Source: an uncultured Oscillospiraceae bacterium
GTDB taxonomy: Bacteria; Bacillota; Clostridia; Oscillospirales; Oscillospiraceae
Direction of reading: 5' to 3'
NCBI GenBank assembly: GCA_934546685.1
Contig: CAKTEB010000037.1
Location: 1 to 20,435 of the forward strand
Length of the DNA stretch: 20,435 bases
Position 1 is the first letter of the stretch. Each line of letters starts with the position of its first letter. A program made the position numbers and the translations under genes. Positions 7,201 through 13,524 of this stretch are shown here, one piece after another. The notes under the pieces are model-generated. The model was not told the DNA's origin. It saw nothing but the letters and a program-made list of their open reading frames with translations, and searched no databases.

Positions 7201-7733
7201 ACAACCTGCCCAAGGACGCTACCCCCATCACCGACGAGCAGAAGACCAAGCTGACCGAGCTCATCGCTCAGGCTCAGGCTCTGGTGGATCAGGGTGCTTC
7301 CAACTCCGATGCTCTCAAGGAGCATATCGCTGAAGCCCAGGCTATGCTGGCCGCCGCTGATGCCGCCAAGGCGGACGCTGAGGAGCTGATTGGCGATCTC
7401 ACCAACCTAATTGCTGCTGGTCAGCCGAAGGACGGCACCTATACCGGCACTGCTCTGGTTGAGACTGACGATCCCGGCAACTGGAATTCCTACAACATTA
7501 CCGCTACTGTCGCTATGGCAAACGGTAAGATTACGGAGATTACTGTTGCTCACGATTCCACCAACCGCAAGAACGGTCCCTACGTCGAGGACGCAAAGGA
7601 CGGCCTTCTCTCTAAGCTGACTGGAAAGTCCAAGGCTGACCTTGATTCTTTTGCAGACACCGTTTCTGGTGCAACCATCTCCTCCAAGGCGCTGGTTACC
7701 GCTGTGAAGGACGCTGTCGCTAAGGCTTCCTAA
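4236..7733 (+). CDS. SLH-anchored surface flavoprotein: 3 SLH, 2 Tp47-like regions, C-terminal FMN-binding domain
   Basis: A secreted 1165-residue protein. Residues 1-27 are a signal peptide ending in ALA. Three S-layer homology domains (about 37-205, with TRVE, TRQE and RRAE signatures) would bind cell-wall polymer. A Pro/Thr-rich linker follows (209-245). Residues 247-490 and 678-986 each resemble the T. pallidum Tp47 lipoprotein; the second is clearer (YASMTYAEYW, GFDAVTRAT, TNGLKA, YYGDDSTYT). Beta-rich segments lie between them, and a helical linker spans about 998-1062. The FMN-binding domain (1065-1163) ends in DTVSGATISS, where Thr1147 is the expected ApbE flavinylation site. ATG 4236 is chosen for AAGGAAG at 4223-4229 and the signal peptide; an in-frame ATG at 4164 is less likely. 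Codons near the 3' end are richer in T-ending forms than those of its neighbours, as expected for a highly expressed surface protein. The Tp47 match is from memory of that sequence and should be confirmed by alignment. Confidence 0.9.
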   Translation: MRNWLKRALSTLLALCMIVGVMPAALAADRSELEGYADWARKALLYFADNKYMVGDAEGYRPDDDITRVEFMVLLNRVCGFTEKDEEKAAAFTDISDDWIHDAVSIALKAGYVRGRTATTMAPSDKITRQEAFLMVARIAGLTSDDTSILKDYADADQLWTEAKPAAAALVADGHVKGYNENGVSKLKPNTNIRRAEAVVVLYRMLSVLQPADPEPTPTPTPTPSTEPTPSPSTKPEPTPEPETDTYVLMNIPYSEFYAADVNNSVAVDAVASATKNKTRSTLVGGSYHVNADGTDITGITFPVKVDRSVDLSKYTKITDDSSVSITMTMRGKTTTTEYKGQQALFESASYSYYVLSEAPKYYKEVTADKDGKLTFGKLQGEAQALDVTAELTTDTKYGDYQLDVDLQKDTINAMGSVYGVILSTDEADYGLRHLENVWRTTELAWCTGFTKSSHGSPTSSAHYEAMMGQTIKKITYITAGGIYTINANLYVPIKFDGKLEVADKIDTDTTTEVPVTLTSFPEGYEPVYTVRDAKRNEVTSITVADGKLTFAGAAVGKYTLTVSDGKGKYAPVSATFELQTANIPVTASTDTLSLVNAQGGSDGVAAYVANITSVKVGETTYNATGRDAVALFNENGALDLLTAPFKDMAAGKTYSISIAATGYSKTLDYTVTIPDTIYAYASMTYAEYWAAEGVYKATSTESSTEVDRETTQGGKTYQEHDKGGFDAVTRATSNHGLHRGSFQQDVVIHTADKDYYPLYWTDGDNFVDAKDGRTYNKKSIGITSYDITGIKYVPVSVSANDLQALAASHTVTLNGQTLAGGYTENALKAYTYTANVTANTNGLKAATLSDGVWSFGARQTGTESGLLGKDLTAFDSAITQGVKEYSGSFGEFLRFDITGNYGDLGGSMQTVKWTYYGDDSTYTKPLQTYGTKFAADNWMHKSMGIQLGLTDSVRCQLPEGTDGTGYWTVTIYALGYADYTAKIQVTKDNLPKDATPITDEQKTKLTELIAQAQALVDQGASNSDALKEHIAEAQAMLAAADAAKADAEELIGDLTNLIAAGQPKDGTYTGTALVETDDPGNWNSYNITATVAMANGKITEITVAHDSTNRKNGPYVEDAKDGLLSKLTGKSKADLDSFADTVSGATISSKALVTAVKDAVAKAS

Positions 7734-7755
7734 TCTATACTCCATCTCCCCATCC

Positions 7756-7784
7756 GTGCCGGAGGATCTTGTATCCTCCGGCAC
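7756..7784 (+). other. Perfect 12-bp intercistronic hairpin between the SLH gene and apbE
   Basis: GTGCCGGAGGAT (7756-7767) pairs with ATCCTCCGGCAC (7773-7784) around CTTGT. No T-run follows on either strand, so it is not a standard terminator. ACAAGC (about 7782) and GCTTGT (about 7816) could form a second weaker stem. The likely role is stabilising or processing the 3' end of the abundant surface-protein message while letting less transcript reach apbE. Confidence 0.7.
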
Positions 7785-7861
7785 AAGCGAGCCTGAAACG
7801 GAGCTTTCCGGTTGGCTTGTGCCCGCGCACACCACATTTTACAGAAAAGAGGAATTTCCCC

Positions 7862-8980
7862 TTGAAGCATATCGCCCCCATTTCCCTGACTCTATGTCTA
7901 TGTCTGGGCCTCACAGGCTGCGGCAGCGCCCAGGCCCCCCATTCCTCCGCCCCCGCCGAGTGCGCCGTTTCCTCCACCCAGGAGGAGACCGCCGCCCAGG
8001 TGACCCAGGGGGAGGACGGCTCCTATTCCACGGACCTGTTCGCCATGGACACGTTTATGTCCATGAAGGCCTACGGCGACAATTCCCAGGCCGCCCTCGA
8101 GGATATCTCCGCCATGGTCTCCGATCTGGACAGCCGCCTGTCCGTCACCAAGGAATCCAGCGAGATCTATGCCCTGGATCACGCGGAGGGCCAGAGCGTG
8201 ACCCTTTCGGACACCACCGCGGATCTCCTGAATAAGGCCCTGGCCCTGGGCGAGACCACGGATGGGGCCCTGGCCTTTACCAGCTATCCCCTGTCCCGGG
8301 CCTGGGGCTTTACCACCGGAGCGTATCAGATCCCCTCCCAGGATACCATCGACACCCTGCTTCCCCTGGTGGACGACACGAAGATCAGCCTGGACGGAAG
8401 CTCCGCCTCTCTGCCCGAAAACGCCATGCTGGACCTGGGCTCCGTGGCCAAGGGCTACGCCGGAGACCGGGCCGCCGAGATCCTCAAGGAGGCCGGAGTG
8501 GACTCCGCCCTTTTGAACCTGGGCAGCAGCACCATCCGGGCCATCGGCGAGAAGCCCGACGGCTCCCCCTGGCGCATCGCCATTCAGGACCCCCAGAACA
8601 CCGAAAGCTACGCCGGCGTAGTGTCCATCCGGGATATGGCCGTGGACACCTCCGGGGGCTATGAGCGGTATTTCACCGGGGAGGACGGCGAAGTTTACTG
8701 GCATATCATCGATCCCGCCACGGGCTATCCCGCCAAAAACGGCCTGATCTCCGTGACCATTCTCTCGAATTCCGCCCTCCAGGGAGACGGCCTCAGCACC
8801 GCCCTGTTCGTCATGGGTCTCGACAAGGCCGTGGACTATTGGCGGCAGCAGGGGGATTTTGAGTTCATCCTCATCACCGATCAGGGCGAAATTTACGTCT
8901 CCGAGGGGGCCCAGGACTGCTTTGAGCCCCTGGGGGACTACCAGAACGCCGCCGTCCATGTGGTGACCCATGAAGCATAA
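7862..8980 (+). CDS. apbE: FAD:protein FMN transferase, lipoprotein (ApbE)
   Basis: Transfers FMN from FAD to a Thr/Ser hydroxyl in target proteins outside the membrane, using Mg2+. The 372-residue protein starts at TTG 7862, set by AGAGG at 7848-7852. That start gives a lipoprotein signal ending in the lipobox LTGC (Cys20); the longer frame from 7769 would spoil it. Family motifs are MDTFMSMKAYG near the N terminus, LDLGSVAKGYAGD, LLNLGSST, VDTSGGYERYF, HIIDPATGYPA, and GDGLSTALFVMG with the metal-binding Asp. Length is normal for ApbE. The six SGAT sites in the flanking genes are its evident substrates. In flavin-based extracellular electron transfer loci this gene is also called fmnB. Its stop overlaps the next gene by 11 bases, so translation is probably coupled. 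Confidence 0.96.
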   Translation: MKHIAPISLTLCLCLGLTGCGSAQAPHSSAPAECAVSSTQEETAAQVTQGEDGSYSTDLFAMDTFMSMKAYGDNSQAALEDISAMVSDLDSRLSVTKESSEIYALDHAEGQSVTLSDTTADLLNKALALGETTDGALAFTSYPLSRAWGFTTGAYQIPSQDTIDTLLPLVDDTKISLDGSSASLPENAMLDLGSVAKGYAGDRAAEILKEAGVDSALLNLGSSTIRAIGEKPDGSPWRIAIQDPQNTESYAGVVSIRDMAVDTSGGYERYFTGEDGEVYWHIIDPATGYPAKNGLISVTILSNSALQGDGLSTALFVMGLDKAVDYWRQQGDFEFILITDQGEIYVSEGAQDCFEPLGDYQNAAVHVVTHEA

Positions 8981-9362
8981 ACGAGCTTTCATCGGTCTCG
9001 GACTGCTGGTTGTGCTGCTGATCGCCCTGGCGCTGATCTTCCGGCACTGGGACAGCGGCCACATGGCGAATATCTACCAGGACGGCGTGCTGATCCAGTC
9101 CATCGACCTTTCCAGGGTGGAGGAGCCCTATTCCTTTACCGTCACCGACGATCAGGGCCACGAGAACACCATAGAGGTGGAGCCCGGGCGCATCCGGGTG
9201 TCCGAGGCCAACTGCCCAGATCAGATCTGCGTGAATACCGGCTGGCTGGACAGCGGCATCGAGCCCATCGTCTGCCTGCCCGCCCGGCTGGTGATCCGGC
9301 TGGAGAAAACCGGCGGCACCGTCTATGAATCCTCCGCCCAGATCGACGGCGTTGCAGGCTAG
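8970..9362 (+). CDS. NusG domain II membrane-anchored protein (EetA-like)
   Basis: A 130-residue protein with one N-terminal membrane helix (GLGLLVVLLIALALIF, about residues 9-24) and an extracytoplasmic NusG domain II. The domain carries the family pattern EANCPDQICVNTGWLD followed by IVCLPARLVIRL, with three conserved Cys. Such proteins pair with Gx-type membrane proteins next to ApbE in Firmicutes, including the flavin-based electron transfer loci of Listeria and Enterococcus, where the pair is known as EetA and EetB. The biochemical role is unproven; the Cys residues suggest disulfide or metal chemistry. The start at 8970 lies inside the end of apbE and lacks a strong ribosome binding site, consistent with coupling. 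It is unrelated in function to the transcription factor NusG. Confidence 0.9.
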   Translation: MKHKRAFIGLGLLVVLLIALALIFRHWDSGHMANIYQDGVLIQSIDLSRVEEPYSFTVTDDQGHENTIEVEPGRIRVSEANCPDQICVNTGWLDSGIEPIVCLPARLVIRLEKTGGTVYESSAQIDGVAG

Positions 9363-9371
9363 GAGGCCCCT

Positions 9372-9884
9372 ATGAAAACAAAACGACTCTGCTATATGGC
9401 CCTGCTCACCGCCATCGCCCTGACCATTTTCATGGTGGAGGCCCAGCTCCCGGCCCTGGCCCCCATTCCCGGCATGAAGCTGGGGCTGGCCAATATCGTC
9501 ACGGTCTACGCCATGTGGGCCCTGGGCCCCGGGGATACCCTGATGATTCTCCTGTGCCGGGTGTTTTTGGGCAGCGTATTTTCCGGCCAGATGATGACCC
9601 TGATCTACAGCCTGTCCGGGGGCCTTCTCTGCTATCTCTGCATGCTGGCGCTGCGTCCCCTGCTGCGGCCCCGTTCCCTGTGGCTGGGCAGCGTGGCGGG
9701 GGCCATGTGCCATAACATCGGCCAGCTGGCCGCGGCCATGGTGGTCATGAAGACCGCCCTGGTCTGGGCCTATCTTCCGGCCCTGCTCGCCTCCGGTGTG
9801 GTCACCGGAGCCTTTACGGGACTGGCCGCCCAGGCCGCCGTCCACTGTCTATCCCGAAATCCCGCCAGGAGGAACCAAGCATGA
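9372..9884 (+). CDS. Gx transporter family membrane protein (EetB-like; old name heptaprenyl diphosphate synthase component I)
   Basis: A 170-residue protein with about five membrane helices, resembling ECF-transporter substrate-binding subunits. The family signature is visible as APIPGMKLGLANIVTVYAMW, followed by GSVFSGQMMTLIYSLSGG and GAMCHNIGQLAAA. The name 'heptaprenyl diphosphate synthase component I' is an old annotation that the sequence does not support as a catalytic role. With the NusG-domain-II protein before it, it matches the EetA/EetB pair of flavin-based extracellular electron transfer. It may act as a membrane conduit or transporter for the system. AGGAGG at 9361-9366 overlaps the previous stop. 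Its own stop overlaps the next start as ATGA. Confidence 0.9.
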   Translation: MKTKRLCYMALLTAIALTIFMVEAQLPALAPIPGMKLGLANIVTVYAMWALGPGDTLMILLCRVFLGSVFSGQMMTLIYSLSGGLLCYLCMLALRPLLRPRSLWLGSVAGAMCHNIGQLAAAMVVMKTALVWAYLPALLASGVVTGAFTGLAAQAAVHCLSRNPARRNQA

Positions 9885-11563
9885 AGCCTGAACTGAAAAA
9901 GCGATTGGGCCAATGGCTTCGGCCCCTGGCCCCGGCAGTCATCACCGGCGCGGTGATCCTAGGCTGCGCCAGGGCCCCGGAGCTGTCCGGTCTCCCGGCG
10001 CTGCTCCAGTGGACCGCCCCGGAGGAGTCCTCGGAGCAGGAGCCGGAGCCCGCGCCCACTGTACGTTCTGCCCCCAAGCCCTCTCCCGCCCCCTCCCTCG
10101 CCGTGGAGCCTCTGGCCCAGGGGGTGGGGGATTATGCCGACGGGGTCTATACCGGCTCCGCCCAGGGCTATGGCGGCACGATCACCGTAGAGGTCACCGT
10201 GGAATCCGGACAGATCACGTCCATTTCCATCGTCTCCGCCCCCGGCGAGACCGCCAGCTTCTTTTCCCGGGCCATGGGAGTCATCGACTCCATCCTGACC
10301 GCCCAGACCTGGGAGGTGGACGCGGTGTCCGGGGCCACCTACAGCTCGGGCGGCATCAAGGCCGCGGTGCAGAACGCCCTGACCGGCGAGAAGGTCAAGA
10401 CCGCTGCCCCCGTGAAGGTCTCCGGCAACTCCGCCGCCCTCACCAAGGTGGACTTTACCACCCCGGAAAACGGCTACGCCGACGGCAGCTATACCGGCTC
10501 CGCCCAGGGCTTCGGAGGCACCATCACCGTGGAGGTCACCATCTCTGAGGGAAAGATCGCGGGGATCTCCGTGGTCTCCGCCCCCGGGGAAACCGCCTCC
10601 TATTTCTCCCGGGCCAGGGGCGTGCTGGATTCCATTCTCTCCGCCCAGAGCCCCAATGTGGACACCGTGTCCGGGGCCACCTATAGCTCGGGCGGCCTCA
10701 TCAACGCCGTAAAGAACGCCCTGGTCCAGGCCGCCGGGGCCGCGCCCAGTCCAGAGCCCACCCCGGAAATCGATTTCAGCCAGCTCCCCAACTACGGCTA
10801 TGCGGACGGCGTGTATACCGGCACCGGCCAGGGCTACGGCGGCGAGATCACCCTAACCATCACCGTCTCCGGGGGCCAGATCACCGAGATCACTCTGGAT
10901 TCCGCCCCAGACGAGACCCCGGCCTATCTCGAGAAGGCCCAGGCTATTTTGCCCCTGATCCTCCAGGCCCAGAACGGGGAGGTGGACGCGGTATCCGGCG
11001 CTACCTTCAGCTCCGAGGGCATTCTGGAAGCCCTGAAAAACGCCCTGGATCAGGCCACGCCCGCTCCCGCTCCGGAGCCCTCTGAGAGCCCGTCTCCCGC
11101 TCCCAGTCCCTCGGACAGCCCGGAGCCTTCTCCCAGCCCCTCGGAGGGGCCCGAGGTCTCCCCCAGTTCCACGCCTGCCGCCGTCACCGAGGCCACCACG
11201 GAGACCTATACCGGCTCCGCCCAGGTGGACCCCGACGAGGACGAGGACTTTGACAGCTACACCATGACCCTGACCGTCACCGTCACCGTGGAGACCGTCA
11301 CCACCGCCAACCCGGACGGCACCAAAACCGTCACCGTCACCCGCACCGCCGCCGGCGTGTCCGCCGCCGCGGACACCAATAAGACCAATCTGCGCTATCT
11401 GTCCAGAGCGCTGAAGTCCATGGAAGCCGGCCTCTTAGCCGGAGGCACCGCCGACGCGGTGTCCGGCGCCACCTGCTCCTCGAACGGCATCTCCGCCGCC
11501 TGGAGCCGCGCCATGAACGGCGTCCCCCTGGGGACAGTGACGGAAACCGTCCCCAACTCCTGA
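9881..11563 (+). CDS. Four-domain FMN-binding protein, probable lipoprotein or membrane-anchored multiflavin electron carrier
   Basis: A 560-residue extracytoplasmic protein with four FMN-binding domains. Residues 15-29 are hydrophobic and end in ILGC, a plausible though imperfect lipobox (Cys29); otherwise the segment is a membrane anchor. A Pro/Glu-rich stretch (about 46-75) follows. Domains 1-3 (about 84-168, 200-285, 305-390) each start with YADG-x-YTG-x-x-QG-[YF]-GG and end in D[AT]VSGAT[YF]SS. A Pro/Ser linker (about 392-435) separates domain 4 (about 440-545), which has an acidic segment (DPDEDEDFD) and ends in DAVSGATCSS. Expected flavinylated residues are Thr153, Thr267, Thr375 and Thr531. 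AGGAGG at 9867-9872 supports the start. Several flavins in one chain imply electron hopping rather than catalysis. The domains are close paralogues, so internal duplication is likely. Confidence 0.93.
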   Translation: MKPELKKRLGQWLRPLAPAVITGAVILGCARAPELSGLPALLQWTAPEESSEQEPEPAPTVRSAPKPSPAPSLAVEPLAQGVGDYADGVYTGSAQGYGGTITVEVTVESGQITSISIVSAPGETASFFSRAMGVIDSILTAQTWEVDAVSGATYSSGGIKAAVQNALTGEKVKTAAPVKVSGNSAALTKVDFTTPENGYADGSYTGSAQGFGGTITVEVTISEGKIAGISVVSAPGETASYFSRARGVLDSILSAQSPNVDTVSGATYSSGGLINAVKNALVQAAGAAPSPEPTPEIDFSQLPNYGYADGVYTGTGQGYGGEITLTITVSGGQITEITLDSAPDETPAYLEKAQAILPLILQAQNGEVDAVSGATFSSEGILEALKNALDQATPAPAPEPSESPSPAPSPSDSPEPSPSPSEGPEVSPSSTPAAVTEATTETYTGSAQVDPDEDEDFDSYTMTLTVTVTVETVTTANPDGTKTVTVTRTAAGVSAAADTNKTNLRYLSRALKSMEAGLLAGGTADAVSGATCSSNGISAAWSRAMNGVPLGTVTETVPNS

Positions 11564-11573
11564 GGAGGTCCCC

Positions 11574-12083
11574 ATGAAGGAAACAAGACAATGGATCCCC
11601 CGGCTCATAGGCCTTGCGCTGGTGCTGGGGCTGCTGGGGGGCTACCAGGCCCAGGCCCTTGGCTGGGAGAAGACCCAGGCGGAGCATAACGCCGCCCTGG
11701 AGGCCGCCGAGACCCACAACGCCGAGATCTTAGCCCAGCAGAAGGCCTATGAGGCCGCCCAAAGCGCCTCCCAGGAAGACAGCGTAACGGAAGAAGCCCC
11801 TGACGCGGGCCCCTACACCGACGGCACCTATACCGGCACCGGCACCGGCTTCGGCGGGGATGTGACCGTTACCGTCACCGTCGCCGGGGGGTATCTGGCG
11901 GATATCACCGTAGACGACGCCTCTGGGGAGGATCAGGCCTACTTTGCCATGGCCCAGGAGATTCTGGAGGATATGCTGGAGGCCCAGTCCGCCCAGGTGG
12001 ACACCGTCTCCGGGGCTACCTTCAGCTCCACGGGCCTCCGGGACGCGGTGGCCCAGGCACTTTCTTCCGCGGAGGGCTCGTAA
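11574..12083 (+). CDS. Membrane-anchored single FMN-binding domain protein
   Basis: A 169-residue protein: an N-terminal membrane helix (IGLALVLGLLGGYQA, about 12-26), an Ala/Glu/Gln-rich helical stalk (about 30-65), and one FMN-binding domain (about 78-165). The domain begins YTDGTYTGTGTGFGG and ends VDTVSGATFSS, with Thr149 as the expected flavinylation site. It resembles the small flavin subunits of NosR- or RnfG-type systems. The start is fixed by GAGGAGG ten bases upstream, right after the previous stop. Position between the four-flavin carrier and the Fe-S membrane protein makes it the natural link between them. Confidence 0.93.
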   Translation: MKETRQWIPRLIGLALVLGLLGGYQAQALGWEKTQAEHNAALEAAETHNAEILAQQKAYEAAQSASQEDSVTEEAPDAGPYTDGTYTGTGTGFGGDVTVTVTVAGGYLADITVDDASGEDQAYFAMAQEILEDMLEAQSAQVDTVSGATFSSTGLRDAVAQALSSAEGS

Positions 12084-12084
12084 T

Positions 12085-12984
12085 ATGAACATTTTATCGA
12101 AACAGGCTGAGAAAAAGCCTCTGACCGCCGCCCAGAAGCGCAGGCGGGCCCAAGCCCGGCTAGTCTGGCTCCGGCGGGGCATCCAGCTTTGCTTCTTCCT
12201 GCTGGCCCCCTCCCTGTTCACCGGGGCGTTTTCCGGGGTGAAATATCTGTTCACCCAGATCGGCAGAAGCCAGCCCTTTGAGATGGTGAGCTTTGTGAAG
12301 ACCCTCATTGGGCTTCTGCTGCTGACCATGCTGCTGGGCCGGTGGTTCTGCGGCTGGGTCTGCGCCTTCGGCTCCCTGGGGGACTGGATCCAGAGCCTGA
12401 GCCAGTGGATCCAGAAGAAGTGCAAGAAAAAGCTGCCCCCCATGCCGGATCGGGCCAAAAACCTTCTGTCCTATCTCCCCTTCTGCATCCTTACGGCCAT
12501 TGTGATCCTCTGCGCCGCCGGGGTCTATGGGAGCCTGTCCGGCTGGAGCCCCTGGGATGTGTTCTCCATGGTCACGGGCCTGAATCTCCGGCTGTCCGGC
12601 TACGAGCTGGGCCTGGGGCCGCTGATCCTGATCCTCCTGGGCATGGCCTGGACGCCCCGATTCTTCTGTCGGTTCCTGTGTCCCATGGGCGCGGTGTTCC
12701 GGCTGCTGCCGATCCTGCCCTGGTCGGCCCTCCGGCGGAACCGGGACAGCTGCATCCGCGGCTGCTCCGCCTGCACCAAGCGCTGCCCCATGGATCTCTC
12801 CATCGGCCAGGGCCAAAATGCCGCCGACTGCATCCGCTGCGGCAAATGCGTGGAGGTCTGCCCCAAGGGCAATATGGGCTCCGGGCTCCCCTGGCTGGAC
12901 AAGCATCCGGAGGTCGCCGCCCTGCTGGGAGCCGTGATCTTCCTGATTGCCGCCTGGTGCCTGGGCTGCCTGCGGTTTGTGTAA
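12085..12984 (+). CDS. NapH/NosR-like membrane 4Fe-4S protein
   Basis: A 299-residue polytopic membrane protein of the NapH/NosR/CcoG-like 4Fe-4S group. About five helices include FFLLAPSLFTGAF, TLIGLLLLTMLLG, FCILTAIVILCAAG, LILILLGMAW and LLGAVIFLIAAWCLG. Two membrane cysteine motifs are present: WFCGWVCAFGSL (near 88; Ala where Pro is usual) and FFCRFLCPMGA (near 193). Two ferredoxin-type clusters follow: C-x3-C-x2-C-x3-CP (near 223) and C-x2-C-x2-C-x3-CP (near 249). Related proteins move electrons between the quinone pool and periplasmic partners. ATG 12085 follows GGAGGG at about 12071-12076, one base after the previous stop; the longer frame upstream overlaps the FMN gene and is rejected. 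It probably feeds the flavoproteins encoded before it. The last gene before tandem terminators. Confidence 0.92.
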   Translation: MNILSKQAEKKPLTAAQKRRRAQARLVWLRRGIQLCFFLLAPSLFTGAFSGVKYLFTQIGRSQPFEMVSFVKTLIGLLLLTMLLGRWFCGWVCAFGSLGDWIQSLSQWIQKKCKKKLPPMPDRAKNLLSYLPFCILTAIVILCAAGVYGSLSGWSPWDVFSMVTGLNLRLSGYELGLGPLILILLGMAWTPRFFCRFLCPMGAVFRLLPILPWSALRRNRDSCIRGCSACTKRCPMDLSIGQGQNAADCIRCGKCVEVCPKGNMGSGLPWLDKHPEVAALLGAVIFLIAAWCLGCLRFV

Positions 12985-13006
12985 CCCTATAAAATAGCCT
13001 CCCTGT

Positions 13007-13042
13007 GCTGCCGGCGGCGCTCCGCGCCCCGGCAGCTTTTTA
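13007..13042 (+). terminator. Terminator of the flavin electron-transfer operon
   Basis: GCTGCCGG (13007-13014) pairs with CCGGCAGC (13029-13036), followed by TTTTTAT. It lies 22 bases after the last stop codon. Confidence 0.92.
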
Positions 13043-13058
13043 TCCCGCTGGCAACTCC

Positions 13059-13097
13059 GCACAAATCCCCCCTGTCCGGTGGGATTTATTTTTGTGC
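13059..13097 (+). terminator. Second, tandem terminator
   Basis: AAATCCC (13063-13069) pairs with GGGATTT (13081-13087), followed by ATTTTTG. GCACAAA (13059-13065) and TTTGTGC (13091-13097) form an alternative outer pairing. It backs up the preceding terminator. Confidence 0.6.
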
Positions 13098-13119
13098 GCC
13101 ATTTTGCCCCCCGGAGCCA

Positions 13120-13148
13120 TTGACAAATCCGGGAAAAAGGGCTATACT
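13120..13148 (+). promoter_or_regulatory. Promoter of the heavy-metal-associated protein gene
   Basis: Perfect TTGACA (13120-13125), 17-bp spacer, TATACT (13143-13148). ACTGT-GTG-ACAGT (13146-13158) overlaps the -10 box and the predicted start near 13155, in an operator-like position. A further GTTAG-N6-CTTAC follows at 13157-13172. The leader also has a TCCGGC/GCCGGA hairpin at 13195-13209. Confidence 0.88.
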
Positions 13149-13229
13149 GTGTGACAGTTAGACAGGACTTACTTTCTTGTCCCGTCCCATATTCTCCGGC
13201 GCTGCCGGATCAAATGAGGTGCATTTTCC

Positions 13230-13481
13230 ATGACTCAGACCACTGTACAGATCGACGGCATGATGTGCGGCATGTGCGAGGCCCACGTCAACGATGCCGT
13301 TCGCAAGGCGTTTACCGTAAAGAAGGTCAAATCCTCCCACTCCGCCGGTACTTGCGTGATCCTCACCGAGGAGCCCATCGACACCGACAAGCTCCGGGAG
13401 ACCATCGACGCCACCGGCTATACCGTTAAGGGCATCGACGCCCAGCCCTACGAGAAAAAGGGCCTGTTCCATCGCCATTAA
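13230..13481 (+). CDS. Heavy-metal-associated (HMA) domain protein, CopZ-like
   Basis: An 83-residue cytoplasmic protein consisting of a single HMA fold. The metal-binding loop reads GMMCGMCEAHV (residues 10-20), with the CxxC thiols that bind Cu(I) or another soft metal in CopZ, and the Met before the first Cys typical of copper sites. The C terminus ends in FHRH, which could add ligands. ATG 13230 follows GAGGTG at 13216-13221. It has a strong promoter of its own. No copper ATPase or CsoR/CopY gene lies nearby, so the metal is an inference and the partner is unknown. It sits between an electron-transfer operon and an ABC exporter operon but is probably transcribed alone or with weak read-through into the latter. 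Confidence 0.9.
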   Translation: MTQTTVQIDGMMCGMCEAHVNDAVRKAFTVKKVKSSHSAGTCVILTEEPIDTDKLRETIDATGYTVKGIDAQPYEKKGLFHRH

Positions 13482-13524
13482 GAGATGTAAGGGTGTTGCA
13501 TAGGCAGCGCTCTTCTTTCTCCGC

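Noticed and set aside
4176..7325. A very long open frame (1049 codons) on the minus strand opposite the SLH gene
   Set aside because: It is Gly/Val/Leu-rich low-complexity translation mirroring the GC-rich codons of the real gene, with no ribosome binding site or family match.
9372..9884. Reading the Gx protein as heptaprenyl diphosphate synthase
   Set aside because: It has no prenyl synthase aspartate motifs and is a small membrane protein; the name is historical.
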